64,000 bases of DNA from Kineosporia corallincola. Its GTDB lineage: Bacteria > Actinomycetota > Actinomycetes > Actinomycetales > Kineosporiaceae. The notes under the pieces were generated by a model. It was given only the letters and a program-made list of their open reading frames with translations. It did not search any database and was not told the origin of the DNA. The position numbers and the translations under genes were made by a program. The stretch lies in contig NZ_JAHBAY010000005.1 in NCBI RefSeq assembly GCF_018499875.1, positions 372,001 through 436,000 of the forward strand, in the 5' to 3' direction. This document shows, one piece after another, positions 48,611 to 61,600 of the stretch; within the stretch, counting starts at the first letter, position 1, and each line of letters begins with the position of its first letter.

Positions 48611-49513
48611 TCAGGGCACGGACCACAGGGTCGTGCCGCTCAGCGAGATACTCACGTCACCGCCGGAGCCGAGAGTGAGCACGGCGCCGTCATTGTTCAT
48701 GGTGGAGGTGCTCCACAGCGTGCCGTTGTCGTCGTCGTAGAGCACGAAGTTGCCGTCGGCCTGGAACACCAGCTCCTCGCCGCCGGAGGTGCCGCTGCTC
48801 CAGGTGACGTCACCGTTCTCGTCGGTGAGGGTCACGTTGCCGCCGCTGGTCAGGGCCAGCCGGATCCGGTCGGTGTGCCAGTTCTCGCCGGGGCGCAGCA
48901 CCGACGTGCTGTTGACCACGAGACTGCCCCACTCCTGCGCGGCGGCCTGGGTGGTGGTGCTGGTCGTGGCCCTGGTGGTGGTCGTCGTGGTCGTGGCCTT
49001 GCCGCCGCCCTGGGCGGCCGGCTCCGCCGCGCCGTTGGTGCCGGTGGTGCCGGCGGCCGCCCGGGTGGCGCCACCCTTCCTCGTCGCGGTGGGCGTGGAA
49101 GTGACTGTGCCCGTGGGTGTCACGGCCGGGCTCTGGGTGCGGCGTCCTGGGGACACGGTTGCGGTGGCCGGCCCTGTGGGCGTGGCCTCGCCGGTGGCGA
49201 TCGCGATCTGGACCGGCGGCGGCAGGGCACCCTGCTCGGGGTCGTCGCCGCGCACCCAGCGCGGCACCAGCACCCCCAGGCCCAGCACCACGGCCACCAC
49301 CGCGACGGCCGTCCCGATCACCGGGCCACGCAGCGTCATCGGTTTCGGGGGAACCAGATCCAGGTCCGAGATCTCCGCGCGGGAGGACGTTTCCCGGGAC
49401 CGGCCGCTCCCGCCGGCCCAGTTCCCGTCCTCGCTCCACCGCCCGTCGCCGTCCCACTGGCTGCCGTCGTCCCACTGCCCGTCGCCGTTCCGCTGCCCGG
49501 AGTCCCGCGCCAT
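48611..49513 (-). CDS. Lectin protein 3: single-pass membrane protein with bulb-type lectin domain
   Basis: 300 residues from ATG 49513, with AGGAGAGG upstream; a longer frame to 49591 is rejected for lack of a ribosome site. The N-terminus is a Gly/Asp/Trp-rich set of short repeats (DGQWDDGSQWDGDGRW). One TM helix spans about 62-85, and a Thr/Pro stalk runs to about residue 190. The bulb-lectin-like domain follows (about 195-300), with LVFQADGNFVLYDDDNG and a degenerate last repeat (LTLGSGGDVSISL). It lacks the PRGxTLPRL motif of lectins 1 and 2 and has no cysteine. It lies 140 nt downstream of the giant gene and may have its own promoter there. Confidence 0.85.
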   Translation of the reverse strand: MARDSGQRNGDGQWDDGSQWDGDGRWSEDGNWAGGSGRSRETSSRAEISDLDLVPPKPMTLRGPVIGTAVAVVAVVLGLGVLVPRWVRGDDPEQGALPPPVQIAIATGEATPTGPATATVSPGRRTQSPAVTPTGTVTSTPTATRKGGATRAAAGTTGTNGAAEPAAQGGGKATTTTTTTRATTSTTTQAAAQEWGSLVVNSTSVLRPGENWHTDRIRLALTSGGNVTLTDENGDVTWSSGTSGGEELVFQADGNFVLYDDDNGTLWSTSTMNNDGAVLTLGSGGDVSISLSGTTLWSVP

Positions 49514-49562
49514 CGGCCTGTCCTCTCCTGCTTCTGCTGAGGGGGCGCACGACCGCGCGACA

Positions 49563-49610
49563 CTGCGACGGAAAGCTGCCATACCGGGCAATTGCCCGAT
49601 CTGCGACGGA
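49563..49610. promoter_or_regulatory. 14-bp palindrome flanked by 10-bp direct repeats, upstream of lectin 3
   Basis: CGGGCAATTGCCCG at 49585-49598 is a perfect palindrome. CTGCGACGGA occurs at 49563-49572 and again at 49601-49610 on either side. The set lies between the giant-gene stop (49654) and the lectin 3 start (49513), the expected place for an operator or a processing signal. Confidence 0.5.
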
Positions 49611-49653
49611 GTTTCCCATATCCGCCCGGGCGACGCGACAGTCCCTCACCTGG

Positions 49654-52600
49654 TCAGTCCTCGAACGAATCGCTGGAGGCGTCGGAGGCCGCGTCGCTGA
49701 AGATGTCGGTGCCGGCATCGCTCGACGCCTCCGAGGAGGCGCTGGAGGGCACGTTCACCGGGGTCGGCGAGTCGGCCGACGGAAGGTATCCGTAGAGCAG
49801 CTCGATCCGGGCGCGCCACTGCGGGTGCCGCACCGCCATCGCCTCCAGCCGATGGATCCACCGGCTCCGCTCCTCGGGCAGGGCCTGCGGCCAGGCGTCC
49901 CGGATCTGAGCCCGCGCCGCCTCCCAGTCCCCGGCGAACAGGGTGAGAAGGCTGGTCCGCACGGCGATGTCGATGTTCTGGTCGCCGACCGAGCGGCGGG
50001 CCACGCCGATCGCCGTCAGTGCCCGTTCCAGGAACGCCGGCTGCGCGATCGTCATCTGCCCGAGCGCGGCCAGCACGTGGCGGGCCGGGTCCGGACCGGC
50101 CGGGTCCGGACCGGTGACGGTGTCCGGCTGCTCCTGGTCCACCTCCTCGGCGAGATGTCCGAGGAACTGACGGCGTTCGTCCGGGTAGCGCAGGCTCGCG
50201 AAGACGAAACCGGCGGAGGGCTGGTCCATCAGCCGCACCTGCGGGGCCACCGTGACCCGGACCACCCGGCGGTCCAGATCCGGTGCCAGACCCTTCTTCT
50301 GCGCCGGCAGCCGCGACTGCCAGTGCACCAGGCCAGGATCCAGCCCGGCCGCGGTCAGCTGCTCGTCGACCACGGGCTTCAGCCAGGCGACCAGCCGGTC
50401 GGCCCGGGCCGCCGCCCGGCGCCGGGCATGCCGGCCGGCCGCGCCCACCATGCCGCCCTCGATCAGCACCGTACTGGTCCCGCCCTGCGCCCGCTGCTCC
50501 AGCAGGCGGCCGCTCACCGCGGTCGCGAGCACCGCGACCTCGGGGTCACGCTCGGGGGCGAGATCGGTTTCCCCGCCGGGGAACCCGAACATCAGCGGGG
50601 CTTCGCCGGTGGCGATCCGGGCCTGCGGGCCCAGCTCCTGCTCCCACTCCAGCCGGCTCGCCCCGGCGAGGTCGGCCAGGGTCAGGGCGGCCGTTCCCAC
50701 TCCGGTGCCTTCCTCTCCCGCGGAGCGGAACTCGAGCGGGATCACGGCGACCCCCGACGCCAGGCCCGCGTTCCCGGCCTCGTCCCGCACCCCCAGGGCC
50801 TGCGCCGGGCCGACCCGGACCTCAGGCTGTTCGAGCAGGTAAGTGTCGAGATGGTCTCCGGCCATGAAATCGGTTGCGCCACGGGACAGATCCCGCAGGG
50901 GCATGTCCAGCAGGCTGTCCACGCCCTCCCCCTCGGGACGGCGGGTCACCAGATCGGGGTACGCCTGTTCGAGCGAGACCAGCCACTGGGCCGTGATCCA
51001 GTCGTGCTCCTCGGCCAGGAACCTCTGGACGTCCGGGGGCAGCAGGGTGCGGGCCCCGGCTCCCAGCCGGGAGACCACCAGCAGCAGGTCCCGCGGGGCG
51101 TCCCGGTCGAGCAACCGGGTCAGCACCGGGGCCGCGGTCTGGGCGAAACCCAGCCCGGCGTAACCGCGCAGGGCCGCCACCTGCGGATCACGCACCGCCA
51201 TGGTGTCCAGCGCGTGCTCCGGCAGCACGGGTTGCAGCCGCAGGAAGCGCGACACCACCCGCGCCGCGAACTCCGAACCCAGCTGGTGCAACCGCACCGC
51301 CTCGGCGACGCCGGGGCGGCCCGGGTGAGCCCGGTGGATCGCCTCGGTGACCGCCCAGTGCACCGAGGTCTGCGGTAGGCCCGCCGTGTAGTGCATCCCG
51401 AGCCCCACCTGCGCCGAGGCAGCCGCTTCCGGAGTGAGATAAACAGTCGGGCGCAGGCTTTCGTTCAGCCGCCGGAATCCCTGCGAGCGCGGGAACACCC
51501 GGGCCAGCTCCACCGGCCCGCCGGTCCGGCGCAGGCGGTCCACCGAGCGGGCGAGCGCCCCGAGCACCGCGAGCGGATCCGGCCCCTCCTCACCGGGCAG
51601 GGCGCGCATCGGGCGTGCGGAGGCGATCTCCAGGCCGACCCGGGCCTCACCGGTGCGCGTGACGACGTCGTCGGTCACGATCACCAGGTCACCCAGGGTT
51701 GCCAGCCCGGTGCCGGCGGGAGGACGCGGCACACCGGGCGGGAAGGTCAGGAACACCCCGGCGGGGCGCGCCTCGAAACCGATGTGGCCACCGGCCAGTC
51801 CGGGGCGGGGACCGGTGGCCGCCCGCAGGTCGAGGTCGTGGGCGTCCTGCCAGGTCTGCCGGATCAGGTCGGTGACCTCGGCGAGTGTGGTGGCGAGGCC
51901 GTCGGGGTCGACGTTGCGGGGGCCGAAGTAGCGCAGCTCGAAAACCGCTGCCGGGTGGCCGGAGTGATGATTGACGTCGTTCAGCTGGGTGTTGACGTCC
52001 AGCGCCCGGGACGGGCCGACGGGTACGGCGGGCTCGGCCGTGAGCGCGTTGTCCAGGTACTGGCCCACGGTGAAGGCGGCTGCCTGGCCGGTGCTGTGGT
52101 CGGTCAGCGGCAGGTCGAGCACGCTGTCGACTCCCTGCCGGGTCAGCCACTCGCGCAGGCCGGGATAGGCCCGGTGCAGGGTGGTTTCGAACTCGGTGGT
52201 GATCAGGTCGTGGTTCGCCCGCACGAAGGCGAGGGTCGGGCCGTCGAGCAGCCCGGCCAGACGCGACAGGCTCTGCCGGGACACGCCCAGGAGGAAGTTC
52301 TTCGGTACCTGCGACTGCCGCATCGCGGCCACGACCGGGGCTGCCACGTGCGGCAGCACCACGTCGAACAGGGAGCGCAGGTCGGCGGTGGGACGGTGCC
52401 GGGCGGCCAGGGCGTCGATCGTGGAGTGGCCGGCATCGGCATCGGCCTCCAGGTGGAGGTCGCTGAGCCCGTGGTAGGCGCCGGCGATCCGGGCGGAGAA
52501 GCCGAATGCCAGCTCCTGGAGCCGGGCCACCTCGTTGACGAGGCCCCTGCCGCGGTCGGCGCGCCGCACCAGGTGCCCGAGAAAGTCGTGCACGGACGCC

Positions 52601-55600
52601 AGCCGCACGTCCGCCGAGTACTGCGGGTAGAGGCCCTGGTCGGGTTCCACCTTCCGCAGCGTCCAGGCCGCCGTCCGCGGGTCCGGGATGCTCCAGCCGT
52701 CACCGGGGGTGAACAGCTCGTCGATGCGGGCGCCGTCGGCGGCCTGGTTCAGCGTCTGCACCACCTGCCGGGTGGCGTCGGTGCGCCGGTGCAGGCTGCG
52801 GGGGTCGCCGGCGGGCAGGTTCCGCCCCCGGCGGGCCACGATCTCGATCACCGGCCTGCGGGCGCGGTTCTGGCCGGGCAGCCGGCTGTACCAGTCGACC
52901 ACCAGTTCCACGTCGGCGTTGCCGGCGATCACCGTGCCGTGTGCCGGGTCGCCGGAGGTGTTGTCCAGGTAGGCCATCCGGGTCTCCACCTCGAACGAGC
53001 CGAAGAGCCCGTCGGCGTCCGGGTACCAGCCCGGCCGCACCCGGCGGGCCTGGTTCAGCGCCTCGGCCCGGGCGGCGTCCTCACCATGGCGCATCTGGGT
53101 GAGCACCACGACATCGAGACCAGCTGCGGTCCAGGGACTTTCGTCCAGGGTGAGCCTGGTGCGGAAGCCGGCCGGGTACAGCCTGGTCGCCCACGCCTCC
53201 ATCGCGTCGCGCTCGTGGCCGGGCAGGTTCATCCGGGCCAGGGCCTCGTCCGCCTCCTGCCGGGTGGGGGCCCGGTCGGGGGCCGGGGTGATCTGCTCCG
53301 GGTGCGTGAACCAGCGCGGGGCAGAGGCGGTTCCGGGCGGTGTGGTGGTTTCGGCCGGACCGGTGATTGCGGTGGTTTCGGTGCCTGAGGACGACGAGGG
53401 CACCGACGACGTCGAGGCCACCGGCCCGTTCGCGGGGTCGTTCGTCGGATCGGGTGTCGCAGGGGACGCCGCGGACCGGGACGCGCCGGGCAGCCCGGTG
53501 CTACGCGGGCGGCTTCCCGTCGCGGTGCCCGATCCGGAGACCCCATCCTGATCACTGGTCGTTTCGGGAGCGGGGTCCGGGTCCGGGTCCGGGTCCGGGT
53601 CCGGGTCCGGGACGACCGTCATCCGGACCTCGTTGCCCACCAGGTTGCTGTCGGCACCGGGCTGACCACGGATCCGCCAGTTCACCGTGCCCGGAAGCCT
53701 CGGTGTACCGGCCAGATCGGCGTCCACCAGGGCCCGGAGGTCCTCTCTCGCCTGCCCGGCACGCTCACCACTGCCCTCGACCAGCACCGAGACCGACCGG
53801 CCGAGAGCCTGGTGGCGACGGGCCTCGGTGGCGACGGAGTGGGCGAAACTCTCCAGATCGTGGCGGTCCCGGATCGTGGCGGAGACACTCCCCTGCCCCG
53901 CGGCACCAGATTTCAGGGCCATGGCGTGCTGCCAGTACGCCTGACTCACGGCCTCGAAATGGTCTTCGGCGCGCCGGATGTCGTCGCTGTTCACATACCG
54001 GGGCCCGTGCAGGCGGTACTCCAGGGCCAGGTTCGCCACGCCGGCCTCGCGGTTCAGGTCACCGAAGTCGGTGCCGACGTCCAGCACCTGGCTCGGGCGT
54101 ACCGGCACCGCGGGCCGCGCAGTGAAAGCGCTGTCCAGGTAGTCACCCATGCTGACAGTCGCGTCGTCCTCACGGGTGAAGTCCTTCAGCCGTGCCTGCC
54201 GCCAGTTCCTGACCCGGCGCAGGCGATGGTTGAGCTCCGGGAACGTGCTCCTCAGCATCTGTTCCAGAGTGGCCTCGAACATCTGCTGCTGATGCTGCGC
54301 GAACTGCTGCATCTGCGGCGACAGGTGGGCGAACGTGTCGGACAGCGAGTGCCGCGACACCATCAGCGTCATGTTCTTCGGCAGGTGCACGTCGATGGCC
54401 CGGGAGACCAGCGGTGCGGCGAGATGCGTGGCCATCAGGGCGAAGTAGTCCGCCGCGTGGGCCAGGTCCTCGCGCCGCGACAGTTCCCGCGCGATCCGCT
54501 CGCGGTCCGGGTGGTCCGGGTCCATGCCGAGGTGCGCCGCGATCATCCGATCGGAGAAGTCGACCGCGAGATCCTGGAGCGCGATGACGTCCGGCACCCG
54601 CGGGCGGCTGGGGTCGGCGTTGCGCCGGGCGTCGGCCATGGCCCGGCGCACCGAGCCGAGCGGCACGTCCACCGTGTACTGCGCGTACAGTCCCGCGCCC
54701 AGGCCTCCCGGGCCGCTGCGGCTGATCCTCAGATTGCCCAGGGCGGGGTTCCCGACGGTGAATCCCTGCTCCGGGATGAACAGGTCCTTGATCTTGACGT
54801 TGTCGCGGGCGCCGGTTAGCAGACGACGCACGCGCCGGACCGTGGCGTCGCTGGCGGCCCGGTCATGGCCCTGCTCACCGGGCATGGTCCGCACCGGCTT
54901 GGTGACGATCTCGATGATCGGGACGCTCCCGCGCCCCGCGCCCGGCACCCGCCCGTAGTCGACCACCAGCTGGAGATGCTCGTGGTCGACCAGGACGGTC
55001 TTGTAATCGAGACCCTCGAACATCGACCGGAAGCCACGTTTCAGCCGCGCGTGGCTGGTCTCCAGCTCCATGCCCAGCTTTCCGCCGAGCAGTTGCTCCT
55101 CGACCTGTCCCACCCGCGCGGCCTGGAGCTCCGCCTGGTGCCGGGCGGCGTCTTCGCCGTGCCGGTACCAGGTCAGCACCACGGCGTCCAGACCCACCTG
55201 GAGCCAAGGACTTCCGTCGAGCGTGAGCATCGTGCGGAATCCTTTCGGATACACCTCAGATGCCTGCCGGCGCATCCCGTCCAGCACGTTATCGGGCAGC
55301 CCCAGGTAGGAGACGCTCTCGTGGGCGACCTCCAGCGACAGCATCTGCCCCGGGTAACTGGCCGGGTCCTCGGGTCCCGCATAGTTCCCCAGCAGGCCGG
55401 CAAGCGGGCCGGTGTCCTTCGCCTTGTCCTTGCCCCTCGTGCCCAAGGGTTTCGTGGTGTCCGGCGTGATGCTCTCGTCCGCCCGGGCTCCGCCGACCAG
55501 TTTTCCTGACGGTGTCGCCAGTGAGGTGGACGCGCGTGCCAGGCCCTGCGGCCCTTCGGCCTTGGTTCCGGGCTGGGTGTCGGCCCGGGTGCCGGGCTGG

Positions 55601-58600
55601 GTGTCGGGCTGGGTACCGGTCCCGTTCCGGGACGGCGAAGGCCCGTCATCGGGTGCCCGCGATCCGGCGGCCCCGCCGAGGTCGCGGCCCGGGGCCGGCG
55701 GGAAGTCCGCGTGGTCATCCAGCATCTGCCGGCCCAGCGGGCTCTCGGGGTCGACGAGCAGGTCCGTGGAATCGTCCATCCGGTAGTTCAGGCGCCCGGT
55801 GGAACCGGTCACCGGGCGACGCCGGCTGGAGGGGGTGAGGCCCAGCGTGGTCTGGAGGCCGGCCCGCACCCGCAGGTACGGCCTGCCGCCGGGGGTCCGC
55901 CGGCTCGCCCAGCCGAGCGGCCGGGCGTCGTAGAAGCGGTTGCGCACGAACAGGTCCGCGCCGTTGCCCTGGTCCCGCAGCACCCCGTTGAAGGTGTGAC
56001 CGGCCCCGACGGTGCTCGGCAGTCCGGCGAGCACCTGATCGCGGCCGAGTGCCCCGCTGTAGTCCTGGAACGGCTGCGGACTCGCGGTCATCAGGTCGAC
56101 GACGACAGCCGGGGTACTGTCCAGGGCGGACAGCTGCGCGAACGACACGGTGGCCAGTTCCCGCAGGGTCTGCGGGTCGACGGTCTCGGCCACCACCCGA
56201 TGCCCGGTCAGGTCCTCGGCCGTCACCCGGAACGGGGCGCGCCCGTGGTCGAGCAGCGTCTGCTCGGGAGACACCCCCGCCAGGTCGGCGCCGATCGCCT
56301 GCACCAGAACCGGTTCCGCCGCCGGATCGGCGTCCCGGGTGCCGGGCCGGGTGTTGGGCTGTGTATTGGGCTGCGTGCCGGTCTCGGTGTCGGAGTAGCT
56401 CTCCGGCTCGGCCGTCTCCTCCAGTTCGGTCACGTTCCGCAGGTGCGCGGCGGGCCGGCCCGGACGCTGCCCGTCGTGGAGGGACGAGAGCATGGTGCTG
56501 CTCCGCGACGTGGTGCGCTCCCCGGAGGAGTCCGTGCTCATCGTGCCGGTGCGCAGGTCCGTGGACCTGCGCCGCACGGCCGGCTCGTAGGGCTCGGGCG
56601 CGAACTGGTCCCGGCCACCACCCTCGCCGTCCAGTTCGCCGTCGGCGATCCGCTTGGCGTCCAGCCACTTCCGCACGGCGTTGCGGAAGTCCAGGTCCGC
56701 CCGGTCGTAGGCGTCCTGGGCGCGCAACAGCTCCAGGCGGGCCTGGCTGAGTTCCTCGTCCGCGGCGGGGGCGTCGATAGCCGTCGCGTCGTCCACCGTC
56801 TGCACCCGGGCCTCGTCCAGCAGACGCTGCACCTGCATGCCCTGCGCCAGCATGGCCCGCCGGGACTCCTGCCGGACCGTACCGGTGCGGTCCACCTCCT
56901 TCAGCTGCGCATCCGGCTGCCGGTACCGCTGCGGCAGGGTGAAACCCAGCTCGAAACGGGCGGTGTCGCTGTGCATCCGCAGTCCGACGCCGCCTTCGAG
57001 CAGCCGCTCGGTCATGGTGACGGTCGACCCGCGATGGACGACGAGGAACTGGATGTCGTACGCGACCGCCACCGACGGCCCGGCCCGGCCCGTCTTGCGG
57101 TTGAACACCGAGGTGTCGGCGATCGCGTCACGGTCCCCGGCGCCCCGCACGACCCGGGGGCCGGTGCCGCCACCACCACCGGTGTCGGCCTGCGTCACGC
57201 CCGGGCTCACTCCGATGCTGAGCGTCGCCTCGTCCAGCTCGTAGCGTCCAGTGGTGTGCTCCGCCCGGGGCACGGCGGGGGTGAAACCGTCGAGCGGGTC
57301 CTCGAAACCGAGCCGCAGCTCGCTGCCGGTGGCCACCACGACGGGGTTGCGCAGCCGGGCGTAGACGGTCAGGTCGGGACGCACCGGGAACCCGTCCGGG
57401 CTGTTGGCCAGCGGCAGCCAGCTCTGGAGGTTCTCGGAGCTCGCGGCGAGCTGGAGCAGGGACGCCTCGGGCCCGGTGGGCACGTGGTTCGCGCCCCGGC
57501 CCGCCAGCAGCAGGTCACGCACCTCGTTCGAGCCCAGGAACCACTCCACCAGGGACTGCGCGGGCATCCGGTGCTGGCCGCCGTGCAGGAACTCGTTGAC
57601 GTACCGGCGGACCCCGGCCTCGTCCGTGACCGGCGGCTGCGGGGCGGGGATCCGCAGCGGACCGGCCGGGCCGGGGACGACGGGCGCCGCATGCGCACCG
57701 CCGGGCACCCGCAGGGCGCTGGCGGCCAGCTCCACGAGCATCGGCCGCAGCCGCGGGGTCTCACCGGCCGGGGCCGGCCCCGTGGACGGCATGTCCTCGA
57801 CGCCGAAGCTCGTGCCGTCGGGCAGTTCGACACTCAGCCGCACCCGGGTCAGCGGCACCCGGAAGGCCACCCGGTGCCCGACGACCCAGCTCATCTTCAT
57901 CGTCTTGCCGTAGTCGGCGCCGGTGGAACCGACCTCGGTGGACGTCTGGAGGTTCAGGCCCGGGGTCGCCCCCGCCGACGGGCGCACCTGCATGCCGGGG
58001 TCACCGATGAACCCGTACCCGGCCGAGACCGAGCCCATCAGGCGGCTGACCCGCGCCAGCTTCTGGCTGCGCGTCATCAGTGCCTCGGTGTACAGCTCCA
58101 GGTCACCACCGTCGGCGATGATCTCGTCGAACTCGGCCGGGCCGGTCTCCACCTCCACCCGCAGCAACGCGGTGCTGCTGTGCCGGGCGTTCCGGGCCGC
58201 GGCGGAGTGGGCCTTCTCCAGCTGCCGGCGCAGCAGCTGCTCGGCATCGGTCAGGGACGCGTCGTCCTCGGCCTCGGACCGCCTCGCCTCCTGGGCCGCG
58301 GCGTGCGCCCGCCGGTGTGCCTGGTCCATCTCGGCGGGGTCGGGCCGCGAACCACGCAGTCTGCTCACCAGCGAGCCGCTGTAGGCGTGCAGGGGCAGCA
58401 CCGCGCCGCCGTCCATCATGCCGCTCAGGAACCCGGCCACCCCGTCGGCACCCAGCACCAGCGAGGCCAGCCCCCGGTTGTCCCGGCTGTCGTCGCCGCC
58501 GTCGGGGAACAGGCGGCGAGCCTGCCCGCCCATCTGCTGGATCAGCTGGTCCAGCAGGTAGGTCAGGTCCGGCACCTGGATCGGCATGCCCGAGCCGAGG

Positions 58601-61600
58601 GAGGCCTTCGGGCCACCGTTCAGGTACGGCGGTGGTGCCAGCGGCATCGACGGCCGGGACGGCCCGGCCTCGATCTGCGCGGCCTGATACCCGTTGCCCC
58701 GCAGCCATTCCTGCTGGGCGGGCGCCTGCGCCCACGCCCGGTTGCCCGCCAGCACCTGGTCCAGCCGGTCCAGCAGCCGCATCCCGGTGTCGGGGTCGGC
58801 CGGGATCTGGCGGACCTGGCGCTCGGTGAGCAACTGCACGGCGCCGTTCGGCACGTCGATCCGGGCGAGCTCTCGCCGGGCCCGGGACAGCGCCCCGGCC
58901 TCCCGCACCGCGGCCAGGTCCCAGTGCAGGTCGCTGCTGACCACGAAGAGGATCTGGGTGGTGTTCTGCACCATGTTGTGGTCGCGGTCCCCGGCGAAGG
59001 CCAGCGCCTGCGAGTGACCCGTGCTGCGCCCGTAGCGGGCGTTCACGCTCGCCTGGAAGAGGTTCCCGTAGGTGTCGGTGCGCCCGGTCGGGCCCGTGGT
59101 GACGTCCCAGCCGGTCGAGCGGCCGGTGCCCGCGGCCGTGACCTGCCCGCCCATCCGGGAGGTTTCGCTGAACAGGCCGAGCGGCAGCACCTCCATCACC
59201 CGCGGCCGGTGCAGACTGGGCCGGGCCAGCAGCTCGAGGTCCTCGTAACGACGGTAGAAGGCGGTGGTGGAGAAGGCGTTCTCCAGCGCCTCCGTCCCGT
59301 AGGTCGCTTCGATCTCGCGGCGGTAGGCGTGCACGAGGTCGGGGTCGGCGGCGTCGGCGGCCAGGTCGCGCAGCATCCGCACCACCCGGTGCAGGTCGCT
59401 CACGAAGATCACGGTGTGCCGGTCGGCCGGGTGCCCGGGCAGGTGGGCAGCGCGATGATCCATCAGCGCGGGACGCGGATGCGCCGAGCGCCCGGCAGGC
59501 ACCGGCACGCGCTCCTGGATGGCCGGCCCGATCTGCGGCCACGGCCGGGATTCGGGCGTGCGCGTCAGGGCCCGGGGAACGGTGATCGTGGCCAGCGACA
59601 GCACCTGCGCCGACCGCGGGTCGATACCGGCGGCCGGCAGCCCGGGGGGAACGGCCGGGCGGAAGTGCCGGGTCACCTCGGCCCTCACCTCGAAGGTCAG
59701 CGGCGCGGAGAAGACGTCGGTGGTCGGGTCCCCGATCCACAGTGCCTGGCTGCGCTGCATCGTGCCGGCCGAGCGTGAACTCGACCGCTCCCACTGCTGG
59801 CGCAGGGCGAGACCCGGCCCCAGGTTGGCCATGACGAAACGCATACGCAGGTCGGTGAACCACCCCATCCGGCCGCTGCTGGCCTGCTCGAAGCTGGTGT
59901 TGACGGTGTTCAGGTTGATCGAGCGCACCACCGAGGTGGACCAGTGGCCCTGGTACTCGGGGGCACCGCGGCGAGGGGTGACGGTGACCGTCAGCACGTC
60001 GCTCCACAGCCCACCGCCGCCCGGACGCTCCAGCTCGATCGTGCGCGGGCGCAGGGTGCTCAGCGAGCTCAGGGTGAGCGGTTTACGGATGCGCACGTCG
60101 TTGTGGTAACGCCGCTGGCCCGACCCGGCCGACGTCGTCGCCGGCTCCCCCTGCCCCTGGGTGATCAGGTCGCCGAAGCCCATCTGGTGCACCAGGGCCC
60201 GCACGGTGTCTTCCAGGGAACCCGGAAGATCGTGCCGCAGAATCGCGTTGGTCAGGGTTCCGGTGGGCGGCTCACCGCCGGAGAACCAGGCCGGCAGGGC
60301 CCGTTCCGAAACGCCCGGGCCCGGAACGAACGGCGTCAGCATCGGCTCGGTGCCGTCCACTCCGGGCAGGCCCAGCTCGGCCGCCTCGAACTTGGAGAGG
60401 CTCAGCACCGCGTGGATCTCGTGACCGCCCGGCACCAGCTGCTTCCACGTCGACGTCGCCGGGCGGTACGCCAGGTCCGACACCAGCACACTGACCAGGT
60501 ACAGCGCCCGCGGGTGGTTGATCTGGTGTCCCTCCTTGTCCTGTCCCGCACGCGCCACCTCCTCGGTGTCCCTCCAGCTGTACCCACCGGTGAGCATCAG
60601 CCGCCAGGCCAGGTACGACACCGGATCGGCCGAGACCCCCACGGCCGGGCCCAGCGCACCACCGAGATCGAGCACCCGGCCCCGGGTCAGGGCCACGTTC
60701 TGACCCGTCACCCGCGCCGACCGCATGTTCGCCGCCCCGGCCAGACCCAGCGGTCTGGCGTGCGTGATGGTGGCCGTCGACCTCAGCGCCGTCCAGTCAC
60801 CGTCGGCGGCCCGCAGCATCGGGGAGTCGAAACGTCCCTCCAGCATGCCGAACAGGTCGGTCTGGAGCGCCGTCGCGTGCGAGATGCGCTCGCTGTTCTC
60901 CCGGCCCGGCGCGCCGGCCGCGGTGATGCCCGGCGGCAGGTTGGCACGCCGGGCCTCCAGCAGCCCGCCCAGGTCGACCACCGCGTCGATCGACAGGGAC
61001 GGCGCGACCGAGATGGCCGCGTTCTGCTGCCGGGTGACGACCGACTCGGTCTGCTGCTCGGCCGGCGTCCAGCGGATGTCGAGGATGTCCTTGGGGGCCA
61101 CCAGGCTGGCCCGGCCCTCCGCCGTCCGGTCCGGAATCTGCTGCGGGACGACGCCGGGCCCGGGCGCGGGCGTGGGTACGACCGTCACCAGGTAGTCGAA
61201 GGTGATCGGGAACTCGGTGCCGCCGTTGCTGCGCAGCGAGCGCTGGTCGGCGATCACCAGGTCGTGACGGTGCACCACCTGGTTCAGCCAGCCGGCCGAG
61301 AACTCCAGCGAGCCACCGACACCCACCGGGGAGAGCAGGGTGACGGCCAGCGGCAGGCCGGCGCCGGTGCCGCGCACCCGGGACTGCGACGTGACGGCCG
61401 CTCGCCGCGGGTACATCTCCTGCCGCACGTGCGTGTCCGGCTGGTCCACCGGCGGCCCCTGCCGCACGTTGCGCAGCCGCACGGTGACGTCCAGGTGACG
61501 CCGGGCACCGTAGGAGGTCCGGCCGTCCTGGCGTCCCTGTGCCGTGAGGGTGATCGTCCGGCCGGCGCCGAAGAATCCGTCGAAGTTGTGCACCAGGGGC

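Noticed and set aside
55711-59778. A 1355-codon plus-strand open frame opposite the giant gene
   Set aside because: Low-complexity Arg/Gly/Pro/His composition, no motif and no ribosome site; it mirrors the giant gene's codon bias.
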